Origin: Adlercreutzia sp910585575
GTDB lineage: Bacteria > Actinomycetota > Coriobacteriia > Coriobacteriales > Eggerthellaceae
DNA: 64,000 bases
NCBI RefSeq assembly: GCF_951801035.1
Contig: NZ_CATOKT010000005.1
Direction: 5' to 3' (one strand)
The translations under genes were made by a program, and so were the position numbers. Of the stretch, positions 52,579-60,826 are shown piece by piece. The first letter of the stretch is position 1, and each line of letters starts with the position of its first letter. The notes beneath the pieces are model-generated. The model ran no database searches, was not told where the DNA came from, and saw only the letters and a program-made list of their open reading frames with translations.

Positions 52579-53037
52579 CTACACCTCCTCGCAGCGAACG
52601 AACTCGAGGGTCTCCAACGCTTTATCCGAACAGAATGCAATTTGGTGCGTCGGGTACTTGAACTTCGCCAAAGCCCAGAACTGATCCCGGGTAAGCGCGC
52701 CGTCCATGTAATCGGAAATATAGTTATAGACCTGGTCGTTCGCCATAGCGCCTATGACCACATCGTGGTTATGCGGCTCGCCATGGCGGCAAGCAATGAT
52801 GAAGTCGAGCCATTCCTCCGTCATGCTTTCGAACTCTTTTATATCAAGCGAGTCGTTCAACCGCACGCGATAGGTGTTCACCCGAGGCACCTTGGCGCGC
52901 TGCGCCCAACGCTCCGCCTGCTCACGAAGCGTGGTGCAGTAGAACCCAGGGCCGAAATCCTTGGTATATCTTCCGATGCGAATTTCAGGAGTGTTGACCA
53001 CGTCTCCGCTGCCATGAAAAACTGTCATGAGCGCCAT
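52579..53037 (-). CDS. DUF3990 ADP-ribosyltransferase-like protein
   Basis: 152 aa. ATG 53037 after GAAAGG (ATG 53028 is an alternative). ART-like features: VFHGSGDVVNTPEI with His at the first position, GRYTKDFGPGFYCTTLREQAERWA with the aromatic/Thr step, and KYPTHQIAFCS near residue 135. In the DUF3990 family these are thought to be ADP-ribosyltransferase-fold toxins in two- or three-gene modules. The gene overlaps none but abuts the partner gene (1 nt gap). No separate DUF3791 gene is seen upstream. Target and activity unknown. Confidence 0.75.
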   Translation of the reverse strand: MALMTVFHGSGDVVNTPEIRIGRYTKDFGPGFYCTTLREQAERWAQRAKVPRVNTYRVRLNDSLDIKEFESMTEEWLDFIIACRHGEPHNHDVVIGAMANDQVYNYISDYMDGALTRDQFWALAKFKYPTHQIAFCSDKALETLEFVRCEEV

Positions 53038-53132
53038 AAGGAATGCCTTTCTCTGATGCAAATCATTATAACCCAGGGCGAAATGCTACAATCTTGGCAC
53101 CACACTGCTTTGTTTCGGGAGAGCCTGCTGGC

Positions 53133-55790
53133 GTGAGAGACTTCTGCCATAAATACATTGAACGCTGGGCGAATGTGCGCCGCAATATTGTGCGCGCCGG
53201 TGCGCTGGCGGCTTGCGTTTGCCTGCTTGCGCTCGCAATCGCTCCCTCTCTGGCTTTCTCGGACGTGTATCCTACCGAAGATACTCCGAGCCCGTTCCTT
53301 CGTTCCGGGCTTCACGACGACTGGCGGTCCCGCACGGTGCTTCCCGATTACGCGCAGCAGTATTACGATTGGCTGGTCGAGGGCTCGAATCCCGATAGCG
53401 AGACTCCCTACCTTATCGACAGCTCGTACTACTCCCCTTCCGCGTCCTTCAGCGATCCCGTCATCGGGAAAACTGCGGTTTCTTCGTTCTTCAAAGTTCT
53501 CGATTTCTCCTACCTCGATGCCGAGGAACGCGAGTTTGTTACCAATGAGACGATCGCTCAAACCTATGCGGCTTGGGCGGCTTTTCGGCGCGACCATCCC
53601 GAGGTGTTCTGGCTGAACGGCCAGTGCTGGTACGGCCAGACCAGCGACATGCAAAGCCAAGGCCTGGTGTCCTTCCGAGTTTTCCTGAAGGGACCGGACG
53701 CCGATGTGCGCACCGCTCGATTTGGGGGCGCACTGCAGTTCAGCGACATGCCCCTCTGCTCTGGCACTTTAGGCAGCAATCGCATTCGCCAAGGCATCAA
53801 GCTGCGCGATGAAAAGGTGGCGGAAGCCCTCGACCGCTTTCCCGAAGGCGCCACCGATGCCGAGAAGGTCGCGCTGCTCAACGACTTCCTCTGCGAGCGC
53901 AATACCTACAACAAACTCACGGAAGCCCAGGTAGGAGGCGCAGGCGGCTTCAAATACCGCACCACCGCCTGGGAAAGTCTTCGCTGCTTGAACGCCCTTG
54001 TTGGATCTAAGTCGGAAGACGGCCCGAACAAGATCGCCTGGGAGGGCGATCTTGTCGCCGACGAAGACGGCAACGCGCAGCAGGTTGAAAGCGCGGTCGA
54101 TGCGCCTACCAGCGAGGGTCTGGCCGCAGCTTTCAAGGTGCTCTGTGACGCAGCGGGCATCCCGTGCCTCATCGAGGACGGCGCGCTGGCCGTCGACCAA
54201 TCACCCTGTAAGGAGATTATCCGCTCGCTGGGATTCGAGAGCTCGTATATGTACCACCAGTGGAACATCGTGCAGATTGACGGCCTCTGGTACGCTGTCG
54301 ATGTTGCCCTGAACTTGGCAGCTTCCGAGGCCGACCCTACCGCCGCACCGCCCTACCTGCTAGTAGGATCCGATACCGTAGTCGACGCAACGCGCTTCAA
54401 CACGAGCCACATTGCCCTGAACTACGGCTACAACCCTTACGAAGCCATGCTTACCAACCTTGTCAAGACCAACCCCCTCTTCACCAACGGCCCCGTGATT
54501 ACCAACCAGGCCTACGCTGATGCTCCCTATCATTTCGAACCCGCACTCTTCGATGCGGGCGATTGCTACGGCGCCACTGTGGAAGCGGCGGCCAGTACGG
54601 CAGCCCGGGTCTTTACCCTCGCCGGTGCTGAAGTAGAAGGAGGATCCTGGGAATGGGAATCGGATGCCCTGTCCGCCAACGACACCGAGGATTTCTACAA
54701 GGTCCTGCGCTATCGCGCCCAAAACGCCGATGGTACCGAGCGCGTCGCGGCTACCGCCATGGTGCCGTTCCAGATCGACCGCAAGCGTATTTCGGTGGCG
54801 CCGGGCACTATCGCCTCGAAGACCTACGACGGCACCACCCTTGCCACCTTCGCCCCTGGCAAAGAGCCGCAGCTTACCTGCCTTCCCTCCGAAAGCGACT
54901 CTGCCAAGCCCGTAATCCTTCCTGGAGACGACGTGGTGCTGAAGGCAGAAGCCCACTTCGACGATGCCGAAGTGGGAAGCGGAAAAGACGTGACCGTTAC
55001 CTATCGCCTGATGGGAGCCGATGCCGGCCACTACCAACTGGTGACCGACCATGTAACCATGTGGGCGGCAGCCGACATCTTGCCGGTACCGGAGGAGCCC
55101 GAATCGCCCAGCACTCCCGAGGTTCCCACTACACCCACGGCTCCCGCAACGCCTGATACCCCTTCCACCAATAAGCCATCGGGCAATGCGCCTTCGTCAT
55201 CGAACAATGCGTCCGCATCTTCGGGTAGCACTGCTCCCTCAACCTCGCAGAGCGCGGCCAAAACTTCTCTCAGTCGTGCAACGCTCTCGCTTTCGGCCCG
55301 CAGCTTCACTTTCAACGGCAAAGCAAAGAAACCCACCGTCACTGTTAAGCTTGCCGGAAAGAAGCTGCGATCCGGAACCGATTTCCACGTTACATACAGC
55401 AAAGGGCGCACGGGGGTCGGCTCTTACCGTGTCACGGTCGCAGGATGCGGGGCTTACACAGGCTCGGTGTCCACGACATTCAAAATCGTCAAGCCCACGG
55501 TGAAGAAAACCTCCCTGACCAAAGTGAAGGGCAGCAAGCGGGCGCTGACCGCCACCTGGAAGAAGGCTTCGGGCAACGTGACCGGCTACCAGGTGCAATG
55601 CGCCACCGATAAGAAGTTCAAGAAGAGCAAGAAGACGCAGTACGTGAAGGGCAAGACGAAGCGCTCGGCGAAGATCACCAAGCTGAAGGCCAAGAAGAAG
55701 TACTACGTGCGGGTGCGCACCGTTTACAAAGTGGGCGGCAAGACCTTCTACAGCAACTGGTCGGCCGTGAAAACCGCGCGCGTCAAATAG
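53133..55790 (+). CDS. Secreted transglutaminase-like protein with cell-surface domains
   Basis: 885 aa. GTG start with GGGAGAG. Signal peptide about 18-43. A transglutaminase-like domain spans about 240-395: NDFLCERNTYN near 249, TSEGLAAAFKVLCDAAGIPC near 325, MYHQWNIVQIDGLWYAVDVAL near 372 (His and Asp of the triad present). In active members the first block reads GxCxGYA; here the Cys position is Ser (PTSEGLA). Then a YDG-type domain (about 564, SKTYDGTTLATFAPG), Pro/Ser-rich linker (about 652-706), a bacterial Ig-like domain (about 718-795) and a Lys-rich FN3-like domain to the end. Monocistronic, convergent with the FHA gene. Confidence 0.75.
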   Translation: MRDFCHKYIERWANVRRNIVRAGALAACVCLLALAIAPSLAFSDVYPTEDTPSPFLRSGLHDDWRSRTVLPDYAQQYYDWLVEGSNPDSETPYLIDSSYYSPSASFSDPVIGKTAVSSFFKVLDFSYLDAEEREFVTNETIAQTYAAWAAFRRDHPEVFWLNGQCWYGQTSDMQSQGLVSFRVFLKGPDADVRTARFGGALQFSDMPLCSGTLGSNRIRQGIKLRDEKVAEALDRFPEGATDAEKVALLNDFLCERNTYNKLTEAQVGGAGGFKYRTTAWESLRCLNALVGSKSEDGPNKIAWEGDLVADEDGNAQQVESAVDAPTSEGLAAAFKVLCDAAGIPCLIEDGALAVDQSPCKEIIRSLGFESSYMYHQWNIVQIDGLWYAVDVALNLAASEADPTAAPPYLLVGSDTVVDATRFNTSHIALNYGYNPYEAMLTNLVKTNPLFTNGPVITNQAYADAPYHFEPALFDAGDCYGATVEAAASTAARVFTLAGAEVEGGSWEWESDALSANDTEDFYKVLRYRAQNADGTERVAATAMVPFQIDRKRISVAPGTIASKTYDGTTLATFAPGKEPQLTCLPSESDSAKPVILPGDDVVLKAEAHFDDAEVGSGKDVTVTYRLMGADAGHYQLVTDHVTMWAAADILPVPEEPESPSTPEVPTTPTAPATPDTPSTNKPSGNAPSSSNNASASSGSTAPSTSQSAAKTSLSRATLSLSARSFTFNGKAKKPTVTVKLAGKKLRSGTDFHVTYSKGRTGVGSYRVTVAGCGAYTGSVSTTFKIVKPTVKKTSLTKVKGSKRALTATWKKASGNVTGYQVQCATDKKFKKSKKTQYVKGKTKRSAKITKLKAKKKYYVRVRTVYKVGGKTFYSNWSAVKTARVK

Positions 55791-55823
55791 CTGCGGCGCC
55801 TAGATCAGCCGGGGCCGCCCTCT

Positions 55824-56789
55824 CTACTCGATCGGCTTCCCTTCCACCACCAAAAACGTTGTCACCGACCCCAGCCGCAGCGTGTCGCCAGCGCTGAGGG
55901 GCACCGGCTGCGGCGAGAACCCGCTGCGCTCGCTGCGCGACGGTTCCACCACCGTCTCCTCTCCCGTCAAGCCGTCGACGAGCACGGTGCCGTTGCGGGA
56001 ATCAAGCCCCTCGATGAGCCACTGGCCGTCATCGAGCCAAATGCGGGCGTGCTCACCGGAGACATCGGCGGCCACATCGGTAACCGCCTCGGCCGCCAAC
56101 GCAAGGGAGCCCAGCAGCGTCCCCGCCTCCGTGGGCGCCAGCCAAAACGGCGCTCCCTCCACATAGCCATCCGTCAGCGGCAGCAAGCCCAAGCGGCTGA
56201 CCCGCGGCGCAGTCGGTGTCTGCGGGGCTGTGCCGTCAGGCACGGTAGCGGGCGTGACGAAAGTGCCGCCGTGAGCCTTCTGGGTGAACTCCAGCGCCCG
56301 GGCGACGGCGCGGCGCGCGTTGGCCGTACAGGCCACCGTCACGAACAGCACCATGGCCACCTCGGCCCGCTCCTCGGCCGTCAGCGACCCCTCGCCCTTC
56401 AAACGCTCCAGCGCGTTGCGATACAGCGACGCGGGCTGGCCGCAGGCTTCGAGAGCCCGATCCATGGCGCGCCCGTCCTCGTCGGACACCAGGGCAAGAA
56501 TCTTCTCGCTGGTCATAGCCTTCCCGTTGCGCGTTTTCAGGCGCGAGATAAGGCGCAGCGCCGACACGGTGAAGTCGCCGAAGTAGTTCTCCTGCAGCGA
56601 CCCCACTGGCGCGTGCACCACGAAACGCGATACCCAGGTGCGGTCGTCGACGCGACTGGCCGGGCTGCGACCGTCTGATAGGGGGCGCCCCGACAAAATA
56701 AGCGCCGCCGTATTCTTATAGCTAATGCCGCCCTGGCGTTTCATGGTGTCGAACAGCACCGAGCAGGGCGTAGTGGGAGTGGAGCTCAT
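55824..56789 (-). CDS. FHA-domain protein
   Basis: 321 aa. ATG 56789 after GGAGGTTTGCTC. Residues 1-185 are a helical domain of unknown family (VSRFVVHAPVGSLQENYFGDFT). Residues about 200-318 are an FHA phosphothreonine-binding domain: DVSGEHARIWLDDGQW (the Ser/His pair) and GLDSRNGTVLVDG (the Asn-Gly pair), LSAGDTLRLGSVTTFLV. The kinase gene upstream overlaps its start by 4 nt, so the FHA protein is probably a substrate or effector reader of that kinase. Confidence 0.85.
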   Translation of the reverse strand: MSSTPTTPCSVLFDTMKRQGGISYKNTAALILSGRPLSDGRSPASRVDDRTWVSRFVVHAPVGSLQENYFGDFTVSALRLISRLKTRNGKAMTSEKILALVSDEDGRAMDRALEACGQPASLYRNALERLKGEGSLTAEERAEVAMVLFVTVACTANARRAVARALEFTQKAHGGTFVTPATVPDGTAPQTPTAPRVSRLGLLPLTDGYVEGAPFWLAPTEAGTLLGSLALAAEAVTDVAADVSGEHARIWLDDGQWLIEGLDSRNGTVLVDGLTGEETVVEPSRSERSGFSPQPVPLSAGDTLRLGSVTTFLVVEGKPIE

Positions 56790-58576
56790 GAGCAAACCTC
56801 CTCAAGAGAAGCGGGCAGGGCGGAAACCGCCGGCGGCAGGGCTTTGCGCGCCCAGCGGCGCACACCCTCTTCGCCAAATACGTAGTCGGAAACCATGGGC
56901 AGCCAGGCACAGAGCGACGCAGCCGCTTCGGCCATGGCAAACAGCTGCAGAGACCCCACGCTGGCCTGGGTGAACACGAGTGCAACCAGCACAAGGACCA
57001 TGCCGCAGACCAGACCAAGCGAACCGCGCAGCACATCATCACCGCTCTGCCGCCGACGGCCTCGGGCAAGAAGACCGAGCGCACCCGGCAGCGCCACCAG
57101 CAAGGCAACAACCACTGGGGAGACAGGGCCGGCCCAATCGAACGGCCCAGCCGTCACGGCAACTTCAGTTCCCCCAAGCAGCACGGCACTCGAAACGACT
57201 ACGGCCGCCCACGCCACCAGGGCCGTCACGCCGATGACCCGTCGGGCGCCGGCCGCGAAACGTCGCGGCGTCAGACCGAAGGGCCCCACGGGCAGATACT
57301 CCAGACAAGAGGAAACCGCCTGTCCGCGCAGGCTTCGGCCGACGTTCTCGTCGTAGCTCGCACAGAACGCCGCAAGGGCCTCGCGCACTGCTTCTGCCTT
57401 CGGTCGTTGGCGCGGCTCCGCACTCAGACAGGTTTCCAGCAGCGGCCCCAAGGTGCTGTCCACCGAGTCCAACGCCGCCGCTACCTCCCTCTCGGGAGGA
57501 TCTCCGGCCAACGCCCCCAGATGCCGACTGACAATCACCGCAGTTTCCGGCTCGCGGGCTAACACGGGGCCAAGGGCCCCAAACGCCGCGCAGGCCCCAT
57601 GGGCGCCGGCGAAGGGCGCCGGCTCGGTCTCGGTCTTGCACCGATAGGGAGAGAGGGGTTCTCCCTGATCATCGGCTTGGGAAAGATCAAAGGGGGCGCG
57701 GCCGCACAGCAGGCGGTACAGCACGCCGGCGGCCGCGTACACGTCCACCGCGGGCGCGTGCCGATGGGCCGCCACCGCCGCCACATCGCGCGTGAGCATT
57801 TCGGGCGCGGCGAAATCGGCCGTGGCACCGCGAGGCGCACCGTAGACCGCCGTGAGCGAGCGGTCCTGTTCCTCCTCTGTCGCCGCCGAGCCGAAATCGA
57901 TGAGCCGCAGCTCGAAGGAGCCCTCCTCTACCTGTTGGGCCACCGAGAGCTGCGCGGTATCGATCATAACGTTGGCCAGGGAGATGTCCCGATGGGCGAA
58001 CCCTCCCGCCACCAGGGCCATGCGCGTGAGCAGGTCGAACAGATCGCGCCCAAGTCGGGCCGCCGTGAGCGGAGAGAGGCGGCTGTGGCCATCCACTGCC
58101 AACGAGGGCAGTGCCGCAGCAAGCGTGACGCCCTCGATCCATTCCATGATAAGAGCAGGGCGACCGTCGATTTCAGCGCGACCATAGAGGCGCGGAAACC
58201 CCTTGATGCCGGAAAGGGACTGGTGGGCCGCGTACTCTTCCTCGAAAGCGGCCTGAGCCCATGCCGGCGGCTCGGAATCAACCTCCGACGACAGGCTCGC
58301 GTAGGCTGCGCTCCGGCCTCCGAGCACCTTGACCGCAAAGGACTCGCCACGCGGATTCGTCGCGCGCATGACGCAGCCCGCACCGCCGAACCGCGCCGAT
58401 TCTTCGTCGATCAGCAACGTGGCGAAACGCCTAAGGAACTCATCGCGTGACGCCGAGCGCACGGCATGGGCGGCCTCGAACGAGCGCACTGAAACCACGC
58501 GCAGGCGCCGCGAGGCAGGCGCAGCGGCAAGCGCTCCCTCGTCTTCCGGATTTCGACAGCTCAGCTCTTCGCTCAC
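56786..58576 (-). CDS. Membrane Ser/Thr protein kinase
   Basis: 596 aa. N-terminal kinase domain (about 45-400): Lys in SFAVKVLGG near residue 79, Glu in AQAAFEEEYAAHQ, catalytic loop HRDISLANVMID near 191, DFGSA near 226, DFAAPEM near 255. The catalytic loop lacks the usual Lys-Pro after HRD (it reads HRDISLAN). Four membrane helices follow at about 445-570; no PASTA or other extracellular sensor domain. Overlaps neighbours by 4 nt on both sides, so it is the middle gene of a three-gene operon with a Ser-rich secreted protein (first) and an FHA protein (last). Confidence 0.87.
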   Translation of the reverse strand: MSEELSCRNPEDEGALAAAPASRRLRVVSVRSFEAAHAVRSASRDEFLRRFATLLIDEESARFGGAGCVMRATNPRGESFAVKVLGGRSAAYASLSSEVDSEPPAWAQAAFEEEYAAHQSLSGIKGFPRLYGRAEIDGRPALIMEWIEGVTLAAALPSLAVDGHSRLSPLTAARLGRDLFDLLTRMALVAGGFAHRDISLANVMIDTAQLSVAQQVEEGSFELRLIDFGSAATEEEQDRSLTAVYGAPRGATADFAAPEMLTRDVAAVAAHRHAPAVDVYAAAGVLYRLLCGRAPFDLSQADDQGEPLSPYRCKTETEPAPFAGAHGACAAFGALGPVLAREPETAVIVSRHLGALAGDPPEREVAAALDSVDSTLGPLLETCLSAEPRQRPKAEAVREALAAFCASYDENVGRSLRGQAVSSCLEYLPVGPFGLTPRRFAAGARRVIGVTALVAWAAVVVSSAVLLGGTEVAVTAGPFDWAGPVSPVVVALLVALPGALGLLARGRRRQSGDDVLRGSLGLVCGMVLVLVALVFTQASVGSLQLFAMAEAAASLCAWLPMVSDYVFGEEGVRRWARKALPPAVSALPASLEEVCS

Positions 58577-59757
58577 GGACGCGCCCCCGGATAGCGCTTC
58601 TCGTAGTCCTTCAGCGCATTCAGCTTTCCGCTGCTGTCGCTATAGGCTGCCACCACCTGGCGCGGCTCGGTCTTGCCGCTCACGTCCACCGATCCGCAGG
58701 CCACGCTCCACGCCCGGCGCAGCACATCGGCTGCCGTGGCCAAATCGTCGTAGAGAATAAGCATGTCGTCGTAGTTGGCCCGATACTGCGACTTCGCGGG
58801 AACCGACAGCGACTGCATAGCCGCCGAGGCATCCGAAGCCTTCGTGTACAACGCTTTCGCCTTTGAAAGGGCGCTCTTGCGCGCCGAGGCAGAAGCCTCG
58901 TCGACGGTGGCATCGAAGGTGGATACCGCCTCGGCCACGTCCTCGGCAAGGGGCGCCAGGTCGTTGTATTTGCTGGTCAGCTGCGTGTGGATTTTCTTCT
59001 CAGTGGCCTCGCTCAAGCCGCTTGAGGGCGTATCGGAGGTGGATGGCGTAGTGGAAGTGGACGGAGCATCGCCCGTACCCGTGGAAGGCTTCGAGGCCGA
59101 CGAATCGGAGGAATCGGACCCGCTGGGTGCGGAGGAGGAAGAACCACCCGTAGAGCCCGAGGGCTTGCTGGAAGACGAAGTGCCGGCTGTTGCGTCGTTG
59201 GATGAGGAAGAGGCCGGTTTCTTCGAGGAGCCCGAGGAGCCAGCTGGCTGCGAGGTATCGGACGAGCCAGTTTTCTTGTCCTGGCCCTTGGCGCTGTCTG
59301 GTGAATCGGCCGTCTTGTCAGCAGAGCCCTTGTCGTTTTGAGAGGCTACCGAAGGAAAAGCGGCCGTAGAAGCCTGATCTGAAGCTGCCGCATCGTCGCG
59401 TCCGCCCCCACTGCTCCCTGGAGCGTTCTGCTGAGGCGCATTGCCCGCATCAGAGGACTGCGCCTCCTGAGATCGGCCATCGGGCCCTTGCGCCCCCACT
59501 CCCGTTTGCGCCAGGGCATCGGCCGAGGCCTCTTCGTGAGACGCGTTTGCCGACCCAACGGGAGCGACAATGCCGGGAAATCCCGAGAAGTCAGCACCTT
59601 CGTCCTGTCCCGCTAGAGCCACCGCCGCCGTGGCGTACACCGCCACCGAGCCGATCGTAGCCGTCAGCGAGCAGGCAAGCAACAGCATCTTCGGCCATCC
59701 AAGCCCCAGACTGCGCACGCGACGCGCAGCTCCCGTATGCCGAGACAGCTTCCCCAT
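58573..59757 (-). CDS. Ser-rich single-helix envelope protein (first gene of kinase operon)
   Basis: 394 aa. ATG 59757 (MGKLSRH) with AGAAGGGAA upstream. One N-terminal helix (about 24-48, signal anchor), then about 200 residues of low-complexity Ser/Gly/Ala/Asp sequence (for example SSGSSKKPASSSSNDATAG), and a C-terminal helical domain (about 262-394) that may form a coiled coil (EATEKKIHTQLTSKYNDLAPLAEDV). Family unknown. Gene order suggests it is the external sensor or the substrate of the kinase encoded directly downstream (4 nt overlap). Confidence 0.75.
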   Translation of the reverse strand: MGKLSRHTGAARRVRSLGLGWPKMLLLACSLTATIGSVAVYATAAVALAGQDEGADFSGFPGIVAPVGSANASHEEASADALAQTGVGAQGPDGRSQEAQSSDAGNAPQQNAPGSSGGGRDDAAASDQASTAAFPSVASQNDKGSADKTADSPDSAKGQDKKTGSSDTSQPAGSSGSSKKPASSSSNDATAGTSSSSKPSGSTGGSSSSAPSGSDSSDSSASKPSTGTGDAPSTSTTPSTSDTPSSGLSEATEKKIHTQLTSKYNDLAPLAEDVAEAVSTFDATVDEASASARKSALSKAKALYTKASDASAAMQSLSVPAKSQYRANYDDMLILYDDLATAADVLRRAWSVACGSVDVSGKTEPRQVVAAYSDSSGKLNALKDYEKRYPGARP

Positions 59758-59850
59758 GCTGAATGCGATTCCCTTCTCAACCGGCCGCGACCAAAGACAA
59801 GCCAGCAATGACAGTGTGGTAATGGGACAATTATACCGTCTCGACAGGAA

Positions 59851-60195
59851 TTACGTTGCGCAACAAAGGAACGGGAAGCGAAGGCGCTTTTCCGCCGTAC
59901 GAAAGACTTTGTCCTTATCCCGCCTCCCAATTGCGACAACCTGGACAATATCAAGAACTTCCACCGTTTCGCCTACAATGCGAAAGATAATGCGAAGACC
60001 CGCGTTTCTGAACTTCAACTCTTTGCACTGCGCAAGCGGCCCCATCAAAGGCTTCCCTATCTCGTCTGCCCGCTCACGCAGGCGAGCAAGGCCAGCGTCA
60101 ACGAGCTTGCGCTGAGAGCCGTCCAGCATCCGGTACTCTTTCTCGGCATCGACGTCAATGAAGGCAATGCGAAAACGTCCTTTACGCTCGCTCAC
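59851..60195 (-). CDS. RelE/ParE-superfamily toxin
   Basis: 114 aa. RelE-fold features: FIDVDAEKEYRMLDGSQRKLVDAGLARL, then IGKPLMGPLAQCKELKFRNAGLRIIFRI and VVAIGRRDKDKVF. Typical toxins of this type are ribosome-dependent mRNA endonucleases. The start overlaps the antitoxin stop by 4 nt. The C-terminus continues a few residues past the usual end (AEKRLRFPFLCCAT). Confidence 0.88.
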   Translation of the reverse strand: MSERKGRFRIAFIDVDAEKEYRMLDGSQRKLVDAGLARLRERADEIGKPLMGPLAQCKELKFRNAGLRIIFRIVGETVEVLDIVQVVAIGRRDKDKVFRTAEKRLRFPFLCCAT

Positions 60196-60557
60196 TCGAA
60201 CAGCTCCTCGTCGGAAACAGATTCGGTGTCGATGGCCAGAAACCCCTGATACTCCTCGGGGCTCATAACTTCCTCCAAGGGGATCGATCGATGATTTGGA
60301 TCAGCATCAGCTTGGGAAATCCGATGGGCGGCGCGCTCGTACAAGAGCTCCTCCTTTAAGCGCTCGTTCTCAACAGCGAGTTCCTCAAATGTGTCGAAAT
60401 TTACAAGGACAGCGTCAATGGCAGCATTGCGATCAGAAATGTACTGGGGCTGCAGCAGTGCGCGACGGCGAATTTCACCGAAGTTTTTTGCTGCCTGCGA
60501 GGCAGATACGATTTGATCACGGCCAAAAACCAAGTGTCCGTCCTTCACCGTCGGCAT
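60192..60557 (-). CDS. Phd/YefM-type antitoxin
   Basis: 121 aa, ATG 60557 (MPTVKDG) directly after GGAGGTAGTT. The N-terminal DNA-binding part contains IVSASQAAKNFGEIRRRALLQPQYISDRN, close to Phd/YefM antitoxins; the C-terminal acidic tail (SPEEYQGFLAIDTESVSDEELFE) would wrap the toxin. First gene of the pair; likely represses its own promoter through the dyads just upstream. Confidence 0.85.
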   Translation of the reverse strand: MPTVKDGHLVFGRDQIVSASQAAKNFGEIRRRALLQPQYISDRNAAIDAVLVNFDTFEELAVENERLKEELLYERAAHRISQADADPNHRSIPLEEVMSPEEYQGFLAIDTESVSDEELFE

Positions 60558-60563
60558 AACTAC

Positions 60564-60619
60564 CTCCGTAAACATAGTTTTAGTTTTATACGTATTATAA
60601 CACGTAGTAATTTACGGAG
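60564..60619 (-). promoter_or_regulatory. Promoter/operator of the toxin-antitoxin pair
   Basis: Minus-strand TATAAT at 60599-60594 lies inside a TACGT...ACGTA dyad (60589-60606), itself flanked by CTCCGTAAA (60564-60572) and TTTACGGAG (60611-60619). The inner arm contains the GGAGG ribosome site of the antitoxin. Confidence 0.6.
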
Positions 60620-60763
60620 TTAAATCATTCCTAAACCGATGAGCACTGTAACAAGGCTCTACTCTCCTTTCAAGACGACAAAAGGATCGTTCGGGTAGTG
60701 TTCGTTTCCAGCAGAATCTTTACGGGGAACTTTAGAGCGGGCGGACACGCAACGAACATACGC

Positions 60764-60794
60764 AAGGGAGGGGAGCTTGGCGCTCCCCTCCCTT
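60764..60794 (-). terminator. Terminator of the LPXTG adhesin gene
   Basis: Perfect 13 bp stem AAGGGAGGGGAGC / GCTCCCCTCCCTT, 5 nt loop; weak T-rich tail on the minus strand. The remaining gap 60620-60763 shows no further feature. Confidence 0.6.
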
Positions 60795-60826
60795 AGCGAG
60801 GTGGATCTGTTGGGCTTTAGCGGCCG

